Origin: Gammaproteobacteria bacterium
Lineage (GTDB): Bacteria; Pseudomonadota; Gammaproteobacteria; Pseudomonadales; Azotimanducaceae
Direction: 5' to 3'
DNA length: 35,974 nucleotides
Assembly (NCBI GenBank): GCA_028821405.1
Contig: JAPPGK010000105.1
Location: forward strand, 1-35,974
Under the pieces are notes generated by a model. The model made no database searches, was not told where the DNA came from, and was given only the letters and a program-made list of their open reading frames with translations. The position numbers and the translations under genes were made by a program. Shown one piece after another: positions 7,316 to 15,943 of this stretch (positions are counted from its first letter, which is position 1; every line of letters begins with the position of its first letter).

Positions 7316-10216
7316 ATGACCACGGCGACCCACGTACTTCCCTTCGACGCGGCCAGCGACAAAACGGTCGACCTTGATACGCTCGGCGGCAAGGGTCTGT
7401 CCCTCGCGAGAATGGCGACCGCGGGCTTGCCAGTGCCGCCGGGATTCACGGTCGCGACCTCGGCCTACCGGAAGTTCGTCGCCGGCAATGACCTGCAGCA
7501 CGCGGTCCTCGAACACGCCAGACCGCAAGTCGTTGGCCAGACGGCATCCTTCAAGGCAGCCTCGGAACGCCTTCAGGCGTTGTTCGCCGGGACTCCGCCG
7601 AGCGATGAACTGAAGAACGAGATCGAGGCAGCCTACGCGGCGTTCGGCAGCGGCGAGCCGCCGGTGGCAGTTCGGTCCTCCGCAAACGCCGAAGATCTGC
7701 CCGACCTGTCCTTTGCCGGCCAACACGATACCTACCTCAACGTTCGCGGCGCCGAGGCCGTCATTACGGCAGTGCAGAACTGTTGGGCGTCCCTGTGGAC
7801 CGAGCGGGCCATCGGTTACCGGCACGAGAACGGAATCGACCAGGAAACGGTTGCCATGGCGGTGGTGGTACAACGCATGGTGGCCTCGGAGGTGTCGGGT
7901 GTTCTTTTCACCGCCAACCCCACAACGGGCGATCGATCAGAGATCGTCGTCAATTCCAGCTACGGCCTAGGGGAGGCGATCGTCGGCGGCGAGGTGACCC
8001 CCGACACGTTCATCGTCGACAGAGACACCCTGACGACGCAGGAGACCGCAGTCGGGACGAAGGAAACCGTGGTCGTCCCCGCCAACGGTCAGGGCACCCG
8101 CACCCGGCAGTCGACCGCGGCAGAGCGGCAACGATTGTCGCTCGCTGTGCCGGCCCTAAAGGAACTCGCAGGTATAGCCAAGGAAGTCGAACGGCATTTC
8201 GACGGCATTCCGCAGGACATCGAGTGGGCCGTTTCGGGCGGGAGCTTGTCGCTGTTGCAGTCGCGGCCCATGACCAACCTGCCGCCGGCACCACTCAAGA
8301 ACGTCAAGTGGGAAACGCCGGAACCGGGCGCTCGACTGGAGCGCGACCAGATCGTGGAGTTCATGCCGGGTCCATTGTCGCCCCTTTTTCAGGACGTGTA
8401 CCTGCCGGCCCTCGATGTGGCCTATTACCTCATGAGGGTTTCCCAGGGCGGCAATGAGGCCGGCGGCGCGACCTATCGCCAACTCGCCAAAGTGCTGGGG
8501 GGACAGCACGGCGGCCAATCGGTCGTGAACGGCTACGCCTACCGGCACTTCCCGCCGCCGGGCAATCCATTCGTGTTGCGAGCCCAGGGCGGACGCGCAC
8601 GGCGGAGTCGCTTCAATGTCCGGGACGTCAGCCGCGGCTACCACGAGACGCCGCGACGTTGGCGCCACGAGGAACTTCCGAAATACCTCGGAACCATCGA
8701 GCTTTGGCGCCAGCTCGACCCGGCAACGGCCGAAGACGAGCGACTGCTGGCGGGAATACGGACGCTCTCTTGGGCGGACGCGCACTACTGGCGTTTCGTG
8801 GACGAGGTGCTCGCGTTTCCTCGCCGTGCCGATGAGGCACTTCAGGAATTCCTAATCCGACACGCTCCGGGCGCCAATCTAACCAGCGGCATGCTGCTCG
8901 ATGGTTCGGGGTCGCCAACCATGCGGGCCCCAATCGACCTGTGGCGCATCGCCCAGCGGATACAGTCGGTGCCGGCCCTCCATGAATGCGTCGCGACGAC
9001 GCCTGCGCATCGGTTGCTCGCCACCCTGGACGGGTTCACCGATGGTCAAGCGGTGGTGCGGGAGCTAACCAACTATCTCGCCCAATACGGTCATCAGATC
9101 TACTCCCTCGACTACGCCGAGCCAACCCCATCCCAGGACCCGACCCAGATTTTGTCGCTGTTGAAGAGTCTCGTTCTTGAACCCGACTACGATCCCGCGT
9201 CACAGCAGGCCGAAACCAAGGCCACGCGTCGCCAAGCGCTGCGCGATGCCTCCCGGCACTTCCGCGGTCGACTCTGGTGGCAGTTCCGCTGGCGGCTGTT
9301 CTGGGCGCAGCACTACTATCCGAACCGCGACGAAAGCCAGTTCTATCTCGGCGCGGGATGGCCGGTGCTTCAACGACTCGCCCTCGAGCTTGGTCGACGC
9401 CTCGTGGCGGTTGGCGCGCTCACCAGACCGGACGACGTGTACTACCTAGACGGGAGCGAACTGGACAGGGCCATCGAAGCCCGGCGCGACGAGGTGCCGG
9501 TACCCGACCTGCGACACTCGGCGGTGCAACGCCGCGAACTGCGGGAAGCCCGCAAACGGCTCTCCCCGCCGCCGGCGATTCCCCAACGAGGGCCTCCGTC
9601 CGCCCCAGAAGAAGACGCGAAGAACATCATCACGGGCGTCGCCGTGAGTCCTGGCAAGGTCACTGCGGAGGTCAGCGTCATCCTCTCGCTCACCGAATTC
9701 GACCAGATGCGGCCGCGGAGCATCCTAGTGTGCCCGTTGACGACGCCCGCGTGGACGCAACTATTTCCACACGCCGTGGGTCTCGTGACGGATGTCGGCG
9801 GCATTACCGCCCATGGCTCCATCGTCGCCCGCGAATACGGAATTCCCGCCGTTCTGGGTCTCGGCGATGTAACCAAGCGCCTGTCCAGCGGACAGACAAT
9901 CACGGTCGACGGCTTTGCCGGCACGGTCACCATCGAGGATGGATCTGCGGTCTCGGTGCCCATGGCCCGAGGCAACGCCAGCCGTAGGGTGGCTGTCCCG
10001 GAGACAGCCGCGTTCATCGGCCTAGCGACCCCGTTGTTGTTCAAACATTCGGCGAGAAAGCGTCTGCTTGGGCTGCTGGCACGTCCGTTCAAGGCGGCGT
10101 TCTACCAAGCGCTTCTGTTCATCTACTTCAAACTCACGGGTCCGAGCGGCGGCCCTGCGGCACCCGCGGCAGGACGACGGACTCGGGCACAACCGCACCG
10201 CCCCCAATCCAACTGA
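7316..10216 (+). CDS. PEP-synthase-like / rifampicin-phosphotransferase-like enzyme
   Basis: A protein of about 966 residues. The N-terminal ATP-grasp domain of the PPDK family carries LGGKGLSLARMATAGLPVPP, AVRSSANAEDLPDLSFAGQHD, SGVLFTANPTTGDRSEIVV, GLGEAIVGGEVTPD and DIEWAV...LLQSRPMT (about residues 20-320). A long central region (330-800) without a recognised motif may bind the substrate. The phosphohistidine swivel domain has GGITAHGSIVAREYGIPAVLG with the phospho-carrier His at about 833. The C-terminal PEP-binding barrel of true PEP synthase is absent. The domain order resembles rifampicin phosphotransferase, which moves a phosphate from ATP to a small molecule through the His. A hydrophobic tail (LLGLLARPFKAAFYQALLFI) is extra. 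GTG 7307 and ATG 7310 are alternative starts; AGGTG at 7305-7309 best fits ATG 7316. It abuts the binding-protein gene, implying a phosphorylated imported substrate. Confidence 0.8.
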   Translation: MTTATHVLPFDAASDKTVDLDTLGGKGLSLARMATAGLPVPPGFTVATSAYRKFVAGNDLQHAVLEHARPQVVGQTASFKAASERLQALFAGTPPSDELKNEIEAAYAAFGSGEPPVAVRSSANAEDLPDLSFAGQHDTYLNVRGAEAVITAVQNCWASLWTERAIGYRHENGIDQETVAMAVVVQRMVASEVSGVLFTANPTTGDRSEIVVNSSYGLGEAIVGGEVTPDTFIVDRDTLTTQETAVGTKETVVVPANGQGTRTRQSTAAERQRLSLAVPALKELAGIAKEVERHFDGIPQDIEWAVSGGSLSLLQSRPMTNLPPAPLKNVKWETPEPGARLERDQIVEFMPGPLSPLFQDVYLPALDVAYYLMRVSQGGNEAGGATYRQLAKVLGGQHGGQSVVNGYAYRHFPPPGNPFVLRAQGGRARRSRFNVRDVSRGYHETPRRWRHEELPKYLGTIELWRQLDPATAEDERLLAGIRTLSWADAHYWRFVDEVLAFPRRADEALQEFLIRHAPGANLTSGMLLDGSGSPTMRAPIDLWRIAQRIQSVPALHECVATTPAHRLLATLDGFTDGQAVVRELTNYLAQYGHQIYSLDYAEPTPSQDPTQILSLLKSLVLEPDYDPASQQAETKATRRQALRDASRHFRGRLWWQFRWRLFWAQHYYPNRDESQFYLGAGWPVLQRLALELGRRLVAVGALTRPDDVYYLDGSELDRAIEARRDEVPVPDLRHSAVQRRELREARKRLSPPPAIPQRGPPSAPEEDAKNIITGVAVSPGKVTAEVSVILSLTEFDQMRPRSILVCPLTTPAWTQLFPHAVGLVTDVGGITAHGSIVAREYGIPAVLGLGDVTKRLSSGQTITVDGFAGTVTIEDGSAVSVPMARGNASRRVAVPETAAFIGLATPLLFKHSARKRLLGLLARPFKAAFYQALLFIYFKLTGPSGGPAAPAAGRRTRAQPHRPQSN

Positions 10217-10225
10217 CTTGCTCGA

Positions 10226-12355
10226 ATGGGACCTGGATACCTAAAGCGGCTGTTGGCCGTCCTGCTCGTGTCGTTTGCCGCTATGCCCGGTCTGGGAGCG
10301 TCTGATTCCGTCACCGGCACCGACGACTTGCCCGTGGGAACCAGTTCAGAGGGTGCCGACGCGTTGATTCGCGCCCGGGATTTTCGCGACGCCGGCAAGA
10401 TCGACGATGCCATCGCCACCTACGAACGATCCCTCGACATCGACCCCTCCCTCGTCGATGCCTGGCTCGAGATGATCCTGCTTCTGACCGAGGTGTCCCA
10501 GCATCGCCGGGCCCTTGAGGCAAGCGAACGCGCCGCCGGGGCACTACCCGACGAACCGAAGATACTCGCGAGGTTGGTGTTCAGCCTGGCGGCATCGGCG
10601 GACGAAGCCATCCGTGACGGCGAACGGGCGGTCGAGGTGGCCGAGCACCTGTTCGAGATCGAGACGGCCTACGTCACCGCGCGACTGGTCGCCGTCTCAC
10701 ATGCCGAGGCCGGACATTGCGAAAACGCGATCGACTGGATGCAGAGAGCGATCTCCCTGGCCCAAGCGAACTGGCAACACCCCTGGGTGCCGGGACCGGT
10801 CGGCCGGGATCAGGTAGTGCAGGCATTGCAGCGGCACCGGAATGACATCGCCAACTCGCCGATTTGCGACATTTCCGCCGCCGAGACGGTGCCCCACGAG
10901 CACCCGGGCCGCGACTACGCGCTGCAACATTGCCAGACCTGCCATCTCTTCGTGGAACCGGAAATGCTCCCCCGGCAGGTCTGGAAGGACTACGTCATCC
11001 CCAACATGGGTGCCTTTCTCGGTATGCACAACGCTGGTTACGACTACGACGTGTTCCCCGGTCGATCCCCCAGGGAACGGGAGATCATCGCCCGTGCCAA
11101 CGTCTATCCAGATGAAGCCCAGGTTCCGAAGGCCGAGTGGGAGGCGCTCGTCGCCTATTTTCTGGATCAGGCGCCCGCAACACCCGCCTCCCGTGAATAC
11201 GATCCCGAAGTCCGGCTCGGCCTCGACCAGTTTCGGGTCGTCGAATTCGGGCCTTCCAGGAAAACACCGGCGATGACGTTGGTTCACATCGACAATGGTC
11301 GGTTGTTCGTGGGTGACTTCGAGCGTTCCGGCCTGACGGTGTTGGACGGACCAGGGCGCGTCGTCCAGGAACTCACTACCCCCCATGCCCCGATCGCGAT
11401 GCGTCACCGCGGTCGCGAACTGTGGGTCACCGACATCGGAAGCGTCTTCCCGTCGGACATGCCGAACGGCAAGCTGCTCGTGTTTCGCGCGGACGACACG
11501 GGTTACGGTCGCTCCGAGACGCGGCTCACCGATCTCCAGCGACCGACGCACACGACCTATGGGGACGTCAATCAGGACGGGATCGAGGATCTCGTCGTAT
11601 CCGAGTTCGGCCACCGCGTCGGCCGACTGGTGTGGTACGAGGGTCGGCGGGAAGGCGGCTATACGCCCCACGTCCTGCTCGACGAACCCGGCGCGATCAC
11701 GTCGTACCTGCACGATCTGGATGGCGACGGACGGAGAGACATCGCGGTCGCGTTCGGGCAGAACCGCGAAGGCATCCACATCTTCTACAATCTCGGCGAC
11801 GGCTCGTTCCGTCACGATTTCGCCCTGCCGCTGCCGCCCACCTACGGCACCAACTTCTTCGCGCTCCATGACTTCAATGGCGACGGGTATGCAGACATTC
11901 TCGCCACGAACGGGGACAACGGCGACTACGTGAGCGAATTTCCGAAGAGCCATCACGGGATCCGGATCTACCTCAACGACGGCGACAACACGTTTGTGGA
12001 GCGGGTCTTCTTCCCCATGTACGGCGCAAGCAAGGCAATTGCCGTGGACTTCGATGCGGATGGCGATCTCGACATTGCGGGGATCGCCATGTTTGCCGAC
12101 TTCATGCGCCACCCCGAGGCGGGCTTCGTCTACCTGGAGAACCAAGGTGATCTGCAGTTCGATGCCGCCCACACGCCCGAAGCCGCCGACGGTCGATGGG
12201 TGGCCATGGACGTCGGCGACATGGACGGTGACGAGGACATCGACATCGTTCTCGGATCCTTCATCGAAGGACCGGGTGCCGTGCCGACGGTGCTCATGCA
12301 ACGGTGGAGAGATCTGGAACGTCCGCTTCTCTATCTCGAAAACCAGTTGAAATGA
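10226..12355 (+). CDS. Secreted TPR - haem-binding (CxxCH) - VCBS/FG-GAP repeat protein
   Basis: A 709-residue exported protein. The parts are a signal peptide (KRLLAVLLVSFAAMPGLGA), TPR-like helices (about residues 45-180: FRDAGKIDDAIATYERSLDIDP), and a single haem-attachment motif CQTCH at 236-240 with a possible Met ligand in NMGAFLGMH. A C-terminal seven-bladed-propeller type region follows (about 330-700), with calcium loops such as DVNQDGIEDL, DLDGDGRRDI, DFNGDGYADI, DFDADGDLDI and DMDGDEDIDI. FG-GAP/VCBS proteins bind ligands or surfaces outside the membrane; the haem suggests electron transfer. The gene starts 9 bp after the phosphotransferase-like gene and closes the operon. The combination of all three parts in one chain is not one I know from a characterised enzyme. 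The function is unknown. Confidence 0.8.
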   Translation: MGPGYLKRLLAVLLVSFAAMPGLGASDSVTGTDDLPVGTSSEGADALIRARDFRDAGKIDDAIATYERSLDIDPSLVDAWLEMILLLTEVSQHRRALEASERAAGALPDEPKILARLVFSLAASADEAIRDGERAVEVAEHLFEIETAYVTARLVAVSHAEAGHCENAIDWMQRAISLAQANWQHPWVPGPVGRDQVVQALQRHRNDIANSPICDISAAETVPHEHPGRDYALQHCQTCHLFVEPEMLPRQVWKDYVIPNMGAFLGMHNAGYDYDVFPGRSPREREIIARANVYPDEAQVPKAEWEALVAYFLDQAPATPASREYDPEVRLGLDQFRVVEFGPSRKTPAMTLVHIDNGRLFVGDFERSGLTVLDGPGRVVQELTTPHAPIAMRHRGRELWVTDIGSVFPSDMPNGKLLVFRADDTGYGRSETRLTDLQRPTHTTYGDVNQDGIEDLVVSEFGHRVGRLVWYEGRREGGYTPHVLLDEPGAITSYLHDLDGDGRRDIAVAFGQNREGIHIFYNLGDGSFRHDFALPLPPTYGTNFFALHDFNGDGYADILATNGDNGDYVSEFPKSHHGIRIYLNDGDNTFVERVFFPMYGASKAIAVDFDADGDLDIAGIAMFADFMRHPEAGFVYLENQGDLQFDAAHTPEAADGRWVAMDVGDMDGDEDIDIVLGSFIEGPGAVPTVLMQRWRDLERPLLYLENQLK

Positions 12356-12680
12356 GACGGCAGACCGGGATCTAAGCGCCGAGCTCCGCTAGTCCGATCC
12401 GGCGCCTGACACGACCTCTGCAACGCGATGAGTAGCGCCTCGTCTCGACGGATTGTACGTGGATGTCTCGGACGTGTGGAAGCAGGAACCCCACAGGTTG
12501 CGCAGGCGCCGAGGCTCGACGGTCAGCGACCAACGCGACCGTAGCGTCCACCCTCAGGGAACAACGGGGCCTAGGGGGAGTTCGTCGAAGACCCAAAACC
12601 CGCCGCCAAATCGAGCGGGGCCAGGATCCATCGCCGACCTCCCTCGCGGCCTGGCGCCGGCATCCAAACATCGACGCTCA
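12356..12680. other. Gene-free gap, no feature recognised
   Basis: The gap lies between the stop of the VCBS-repeat gene and the duplicated hipA downstream sequence. Short frames here show no homology I recognise. Just after 12355 there is a weak inverted repeat (CCGGGATC ... GATCCGG) that could be part of a transcription end, without a T-run. Confidence 0.5.
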
Positions 12681-12928
12681 AGAGTGCCGCCACTCGGGCA
12701 CCCATACCATTCGGAGCGCGTTCGGAACATCGGTCGCTGCTGCCATTAGCGGACCCCACTCCTGAAACGACCCAAGAGCGTTTGAACGCGGTCACGAACC
12801 AACGCCGCGACACGCTCCGAGACAGGATGCGGCATCTCGATTCCATCGATCTTCGCGAGGGTGGTCTCCAGCAGTTCGGCTGCTCGGCGCACCACCAACG
12901 GCGCCCCGAGTCCCGCGTCTTTCGACAG
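12681..12928. repeat. 248-bp direct repeat, right copy (within and beyond hipA 3' end)
   Basis: This is the intact counterpart of 54-301. It includes the hipA C-terminal codons (12746-12928) and about 65 bp downstream of its stop. Same orientation as the left copy, so homologous recombination between them would delete the intervening 12.4 kb. Confidence 0.9.
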
Positions 12929-13990
12929 TCGACGTAGATCATCCGGTGCGACGCGATCCGCGATACGCTGTGCGCCGAGGCGCATCGCCATCTCGCGGGC
13001 GAGCTCCGGATAGGCAACCGTACTGACGAGGTCGTAGAACGGCGCGAGACGAGTCGTCCCATCGGTGCGGTGGAGCAGTGCGAAGTTCTTGCCGTGGGCA
13101 TCGTTGTTGCCGATGGCGAGATTGAAGGCCACCGCATCGACTAGCGCACCGAGATCCAGGACAGGTGCTGCCGACACGTTGCGGAGAAGCTCGAAACACC
13201 GCCTTAAGTTGGGTCCTCCCTCGGCTTGGTACTTGCGCTCGGGAGGAAAGCCCAGAGCTTGACAGAAGTCCTCCTGATGGATTCTGCCGACGCGTTCGCC
13301 ATCGACACTACGATCGAAGCGCTCGACGACAAGGTAGTCGATATCGTCCGCCCGGCCCACGCAGAATGCCGTCGTCGGCAATCCGAGGGCTGCGGCAAGC
13401 GCGAGACAGAACGCCTCGTTGTGGACAAGCCCGTCGAAATCCGGAACCGCCGGCTTGACGATGTGCGTACTGGCGGTGCTGCCCAACGGTAGCGCCACTC
13501 GCCCGTCGACGATCCGTACCGGCAGTTTGTCCTGGGCACCCGCCAACGACAGGCGCAGACCCCGTGAACCGGCGAGCAGCGGTCGTTGTCTCAGTTCGCG
13601 CAACGTCCGGGCGAACTCCTCGTCGTCCAGCACCCGCGTTTGTTCGTCGTTTGCGCCGTGCGGCGTTCCTTCGGGCAGTAGACTCACGGCCCCGGCGCAT
13701 TCACCGCCAATCCGTTCCAAGAGTGCGAAGTCGTTCGTCTCGCTGACGCCGAGGATCCGGCTGATCAACTCCCGACTGCGCCCTTCCGGCAGCACGCCAC
13801 CGAAGAACGGCCTGCAATCCCGGTGCACAAATCGCTCCTCCCGAAGCGGCAACGACAGTGAAAGCGGCACGGCGTCGGGGCGCGCGAGCCACGCGTCGAC
13901 ATACCGGAAGGACGTCAGGCCACTGTCGCGAAGAACCAATCGGCCAGCCAGGTGCCCATGCAGGTAGACGTCGAGGGAGCGCACGATCAA
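12746..13990 (-). CDS. hipA: HipA-type serine/threonine kinase toxin
   Basis: A 414-residue kinase of the HipA family, the toxin of a type II system. In characterised members it phosphorylates glutamyl-tRNA synthetase (or other tRNA synthetases) and produces dormancy. The N-terminal HipA_N domain covers about 1-110 (PLSLSLPLREERF, FFGGVLPEG). The kinase core has SLAGAQDKLPV as the ATP-binding segment with the regulatory Ser (about residues 150-160), HIVKP, the catalytic loop GNNDAHGKNFALL with Asp297, and the metal-binding APFYDLVST. The length is close to E. coli HipA (440). The start is TTG at 13990, overlapping the hipB stop by four bases (TTGA), so the two are translationally coupled. Its 3' end is duplicated at 54-301. 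Confidence 0.93.
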   Translation of the reverse strand: MIVRSLDVYLHGHLAGRLVLRDSGLTSFRYVDAWLARPDAVPLSLSLPLREERFVHRDCRPFFGGVLPEGRSRELISRILGVSETNDFALLERIGGECAGAVSLLPEGTPHGANDEQTRVLDDEEFARTLRELRQRPLLAGSRGLRLSLAGAQDKLPVRIVDGRVALPLGSTASTHIVKPAVPDFDGLVHNEAFCLALAAALGLPTTAFCVGRADDIDYLVVERFDRSVDGERVGRIHQEDFCQALGFPPERKYQAEGGPNLRRCFELLRNVSAAPVLDLGALVDAVAFNLAIGNNDAHGKNFALLHRTDGTTRLAPFYDLVSTVAYPELAREMAMRLGAQRIADRVAPDDLRRLSKDAGLGAPLVVRRAAELLETTLAKIDGIEMPHPVSERVAALVRDRVQTLLGRFRSGVR

Positions 13991-14217
13991 ACGCCACGCG
14001 CATCACGTTTTTCGAACGCGACCTCGACACCCAAAGTACCCATGACAGCGAGTGTCTTGCCAAGCTGGCAGGTCGGTTTGCCTTTTTCCAGATCGATGAC
14101 GAACCGCAACCCGGTACCCGCCGCCATGGCGAGTTCCCGCTGGGTCACGCCCAGCGACCGGCGCGTGCTCCTGACGGTCTTGCCGATTTCATCCACTGAC
14201 ACAGCGACACCCCGCAA
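13987..14217 (-). CDS. hipB: HipB-type antitoxin, Xre-family DNA-binding protein
   Basis: A 76-residue helix-turn-helix protein. The Cro/C1 domain spans about residues 8-65: IGKTVRSTRRSLGVTQRELA forms helices 1-2, and AAGTGLRFVIDLEKGKPTCQ holds the recognition helix and the conserved E-x-GK turn typical of HipB. HipB neutralises HipA and represses the shared promoter. Three operator-like palindromes lie immediately upstream of its ATG (14228-14348). The protein ends in a short charged tail (FEKRDARGV) instead of the C-terminal Trp-containing extension of E. coli HipB. Confidence 0.9.
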   Translation of the reverse strand: MRGVAVSVDEIGKTVRSTRRSLGVTQRELAMAAGTGLRFVIDLEKGKPTCQLGKTLAVMGTLGVEVAFEKRDARGV

Positions 14218-14227
14218 GACATTCTGA

Positions 14228-14348
14228 TGTTACCGCACGGGAACATTAGCTTCCCGCACATCGAAACGCAACCAAATGTTACCGTTCGGGAATATCAGTG
14301 GGGCGAGCTTCAATGCATCGTCAGAGTGTTCCCGATCGGGCATATTAG
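14228..14348 (-). promoter_or_regulatory. Three HipB operator-like palindromes
   Basis: Three near-identical 22-bp sites occur at 14228-14249, 14277-14298 and 14327-14348. Each reads TGTT(A/C)CCGnnCGGG(A/C)A(C/T)AT(T/C)AG, with the palindromic core TTMCCGnnCGGGAA. Starts are spaced 49 and 50 bp, close to five helical turns, so bound HipB dimers would lie on one face of the DNA. The first site is 11 bp upstream of the hipB ATG. The last ends 5 bp before the stop codon of the crotonase-family gene. Confidence 0.75.
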
Positions 14349-14353
14349 GCAGT

Positions 14354-15238
14354 TCAGTCCGCTTTGCCGCGGAATCCCTCGTTGCCCTGGTAGGGCGCGT
14401 CCCGGGTCGTGAAGGCGTGCTTTAGGCCTCCTTCCCGGATCGACTCGCCGAAGCTGTAGGTCCACTCGGTCATCTGCGCCAAGGCGTCCTGCTCCGTGGC
14501 GCTGCGCACCGACGAGTAGATCCCCATGTTCTCGTAGAAGCGGTTCATGGTGAGCTTCAGAACCGCCAAATGGTCCGCGGAACCGTTGGCGACTCGTTCG
14601 GCGAACTCGATGGTGTTGGCATCGAGGTCTTCCTTCGGCCAGGCGTAGTTGATCATCTCCACTTCCGCCGCCTCGGCACCGGTCATGTTGTCGCCGGTGT
14701 AGTAGTACTCCTTGGCCTTGCGCATACTGAGCACGAGCGGCCAGATGCAGCCGTTTCGCGCCGTGCCGAGGCCACGCAAGCCCGGGTGGCCGATCTGCGT
14801 GTCCTCGGCCGCGACAACGAGGTCCGCCATCATTGCCAGTTCGCAGCCCCCGGCGAGCGCGTAGCCGTGCAGCTGGGTGATGGTGATTTTCGCCATGTTC
14901 CACAGGTACATCTGCACGTCGGTGATCTGCTGCATGGAGGTGCGAACGTTCATCATCAGCGTGCGCCGCTTGGCGTCGACCGTCTGGTAGCTGCGCTCGC
15001 CAGGACGGCGTTCGCGACCCGGCGTCAAGTCGTAGCCCGCGCTGAAACAGCGCCCCGCCCCGCGGATGATGATGACCCGGCAGCTTTGGTCGGCTTCCAG
15101 GTCGTGCAGGCAGTCGTTGAGTTCGGTGAAGAGTTCGCCCGTCAAGGCGTTCATCTTCTCCGGCCGGTTCAAGGTGATCCGCGCCAACCGGTCTTCGGTG
15201 CCGAGGCGCTCCAGGATGAGCGTGTTGTAGTCCGCCAT
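14354..15238 (-). CDS. Enoyl-CoA hydratase/isomerase (crotonase) family protein
   Basis: A 294-residue crotonase-fold protein. The first oxyanion-hole segment is CFSAGYDLTPG (about residues 63-73). The second is GYALAGGCELAMMADLVVAAED, with the first catalytic Glu of the hydratase pair. The second hydratase Glu, found in relatives as GQPE, is replaced by Gly in QIGHPGLRGLG, so simple hydratase activity is doubtful; an isomerase, hydrolase or decarboxylase role fits better. Other CoA-ester family features (NRPEKMNAL) are intact. The ATG at 15238 is preceded by a strong GGGGAGGA ribosome site. The substrate is unknown. It is upstream of hipBA on the same strand, separated from it by the operator region. 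Confidence 0.85.
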   Translation of the reverse strand: MADYNTLILERLGTEDRLARITLNRPEKMNALTGELFTELNDCLHDLEADQSCRVIIIRGAGRCFSAGYDLTPGRERRPGERSYQTVDAKRRTLMMNVRTSMQQITDVQMYLWNMAKITITQLHGYALAGGCELAMMADLVVAAEDTQIGHPGLRGLGTARNGCIWPLVLSMRKAKEYYYTGDNMTGAEAAEVEMINYAWPKEDLDANTIEFAERVANGSADHLAVLKLTMNRFYENMGIYSSVRSATEQDALAQMTEWTYSFGESIREGGLKHAFTTRDAPYQGNEGFRGKAD

Positions 15239-15438
15239 GCGGTCCTCCCCAAGTCCTATGTCCTCGGGACAGCCCCAAGTGGGTGTCCCCTTGGAAAAGC
15301 ATATGCGCGTGGCTCGACGAGGTCACGAGCGGCCGCGGCACGAGGTCACAGCGAATGGTCAACTCGATGGCAACTCGTCGCCCGGCACGGGTGGGACGTC
15401 GGGTGCATCGTTGAGATGACGTTCCAAGGCTCCGGGCT

Positions 15439-15753
15439 TTGCCTTGGCGGCCCTTTGGCGATCCCATCATCTCGTACGAACACGCATGGGACTGGAAAAA
15501 CTGGGACTCCGTGGGAACGATGCGGGACGTCCCGAGCTTGGTTCAATTCTGGCGGGATCGCTACAACTCCCAAGAGGAACGCCGCGCGGAGTCCGAGGGT
15601 GAGGTCCACTTCGTCTACGATTCGTGCGAACAGGAAGCAGGCGTCGAGCACTACCGACTGGAAACGGCCGGACATGATTGGCCGCAAACTCTGAGCGGCG
15701 TGTCGACCCATCGCGTCATCTGGTCGTTTCTCAACGGTTTCACGACACCGTAG
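15439..15753 (+). pseudogene. Esterase / PHB-depolymerase-like (LpqC type) C-terminal remnant
   Basis: The frame encodes GDPIISYEHAWDW, then VPSLVQFWRDRYNS, and ends with YRLETAGHDWPQTLSG and HRVIWSFLNGF. This pattern (helix before the last strand, the His of the catalytic triad in GHDWP, and a terminal xxxIWxFF helix) is that of secreted PHB-depolymerase/feruloyl-esterase family proteins. The N-terminal part with the GxSxG nucleophile is missing, and the 200 bp upstream contains no recognisable remainder. About 100 of an expected 300 or more residues remain, so it is a decayed fragment. Family assignment is from motif pattern only. Confidence 0.55.
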
Positions 15754-15943
15754 GGCATGGACAGTGGAACAGCATGGTTTTGGACTGCCACTTGACTAGC
15801 CAGCCTGAGACTAGCCTCTCAGCCGGTATGACGGGCTTTCGGCTTAGCCGTCGACCTCACTCTCTCGTTGCTCCCAATTTCGCTCGACCTGCCCACCCAA
15901 TCGACTGTTACGATGAAGCACTATCGCGTGGAAGGATGACAAG

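Noticed and set aside
10697-12301. Long open frame on the minus strand opposite the VCBS-repeat gene
   Set aside because: It is a shadow frame produced by high GC and repeated Asp/Gly codons; its translation has no recognisable domain.
14570-15694. Long plus-strand frame opposite the crotonase-family gene
   Set aside because: It is complementary to a clear crotonase gene and has no family features of its own.
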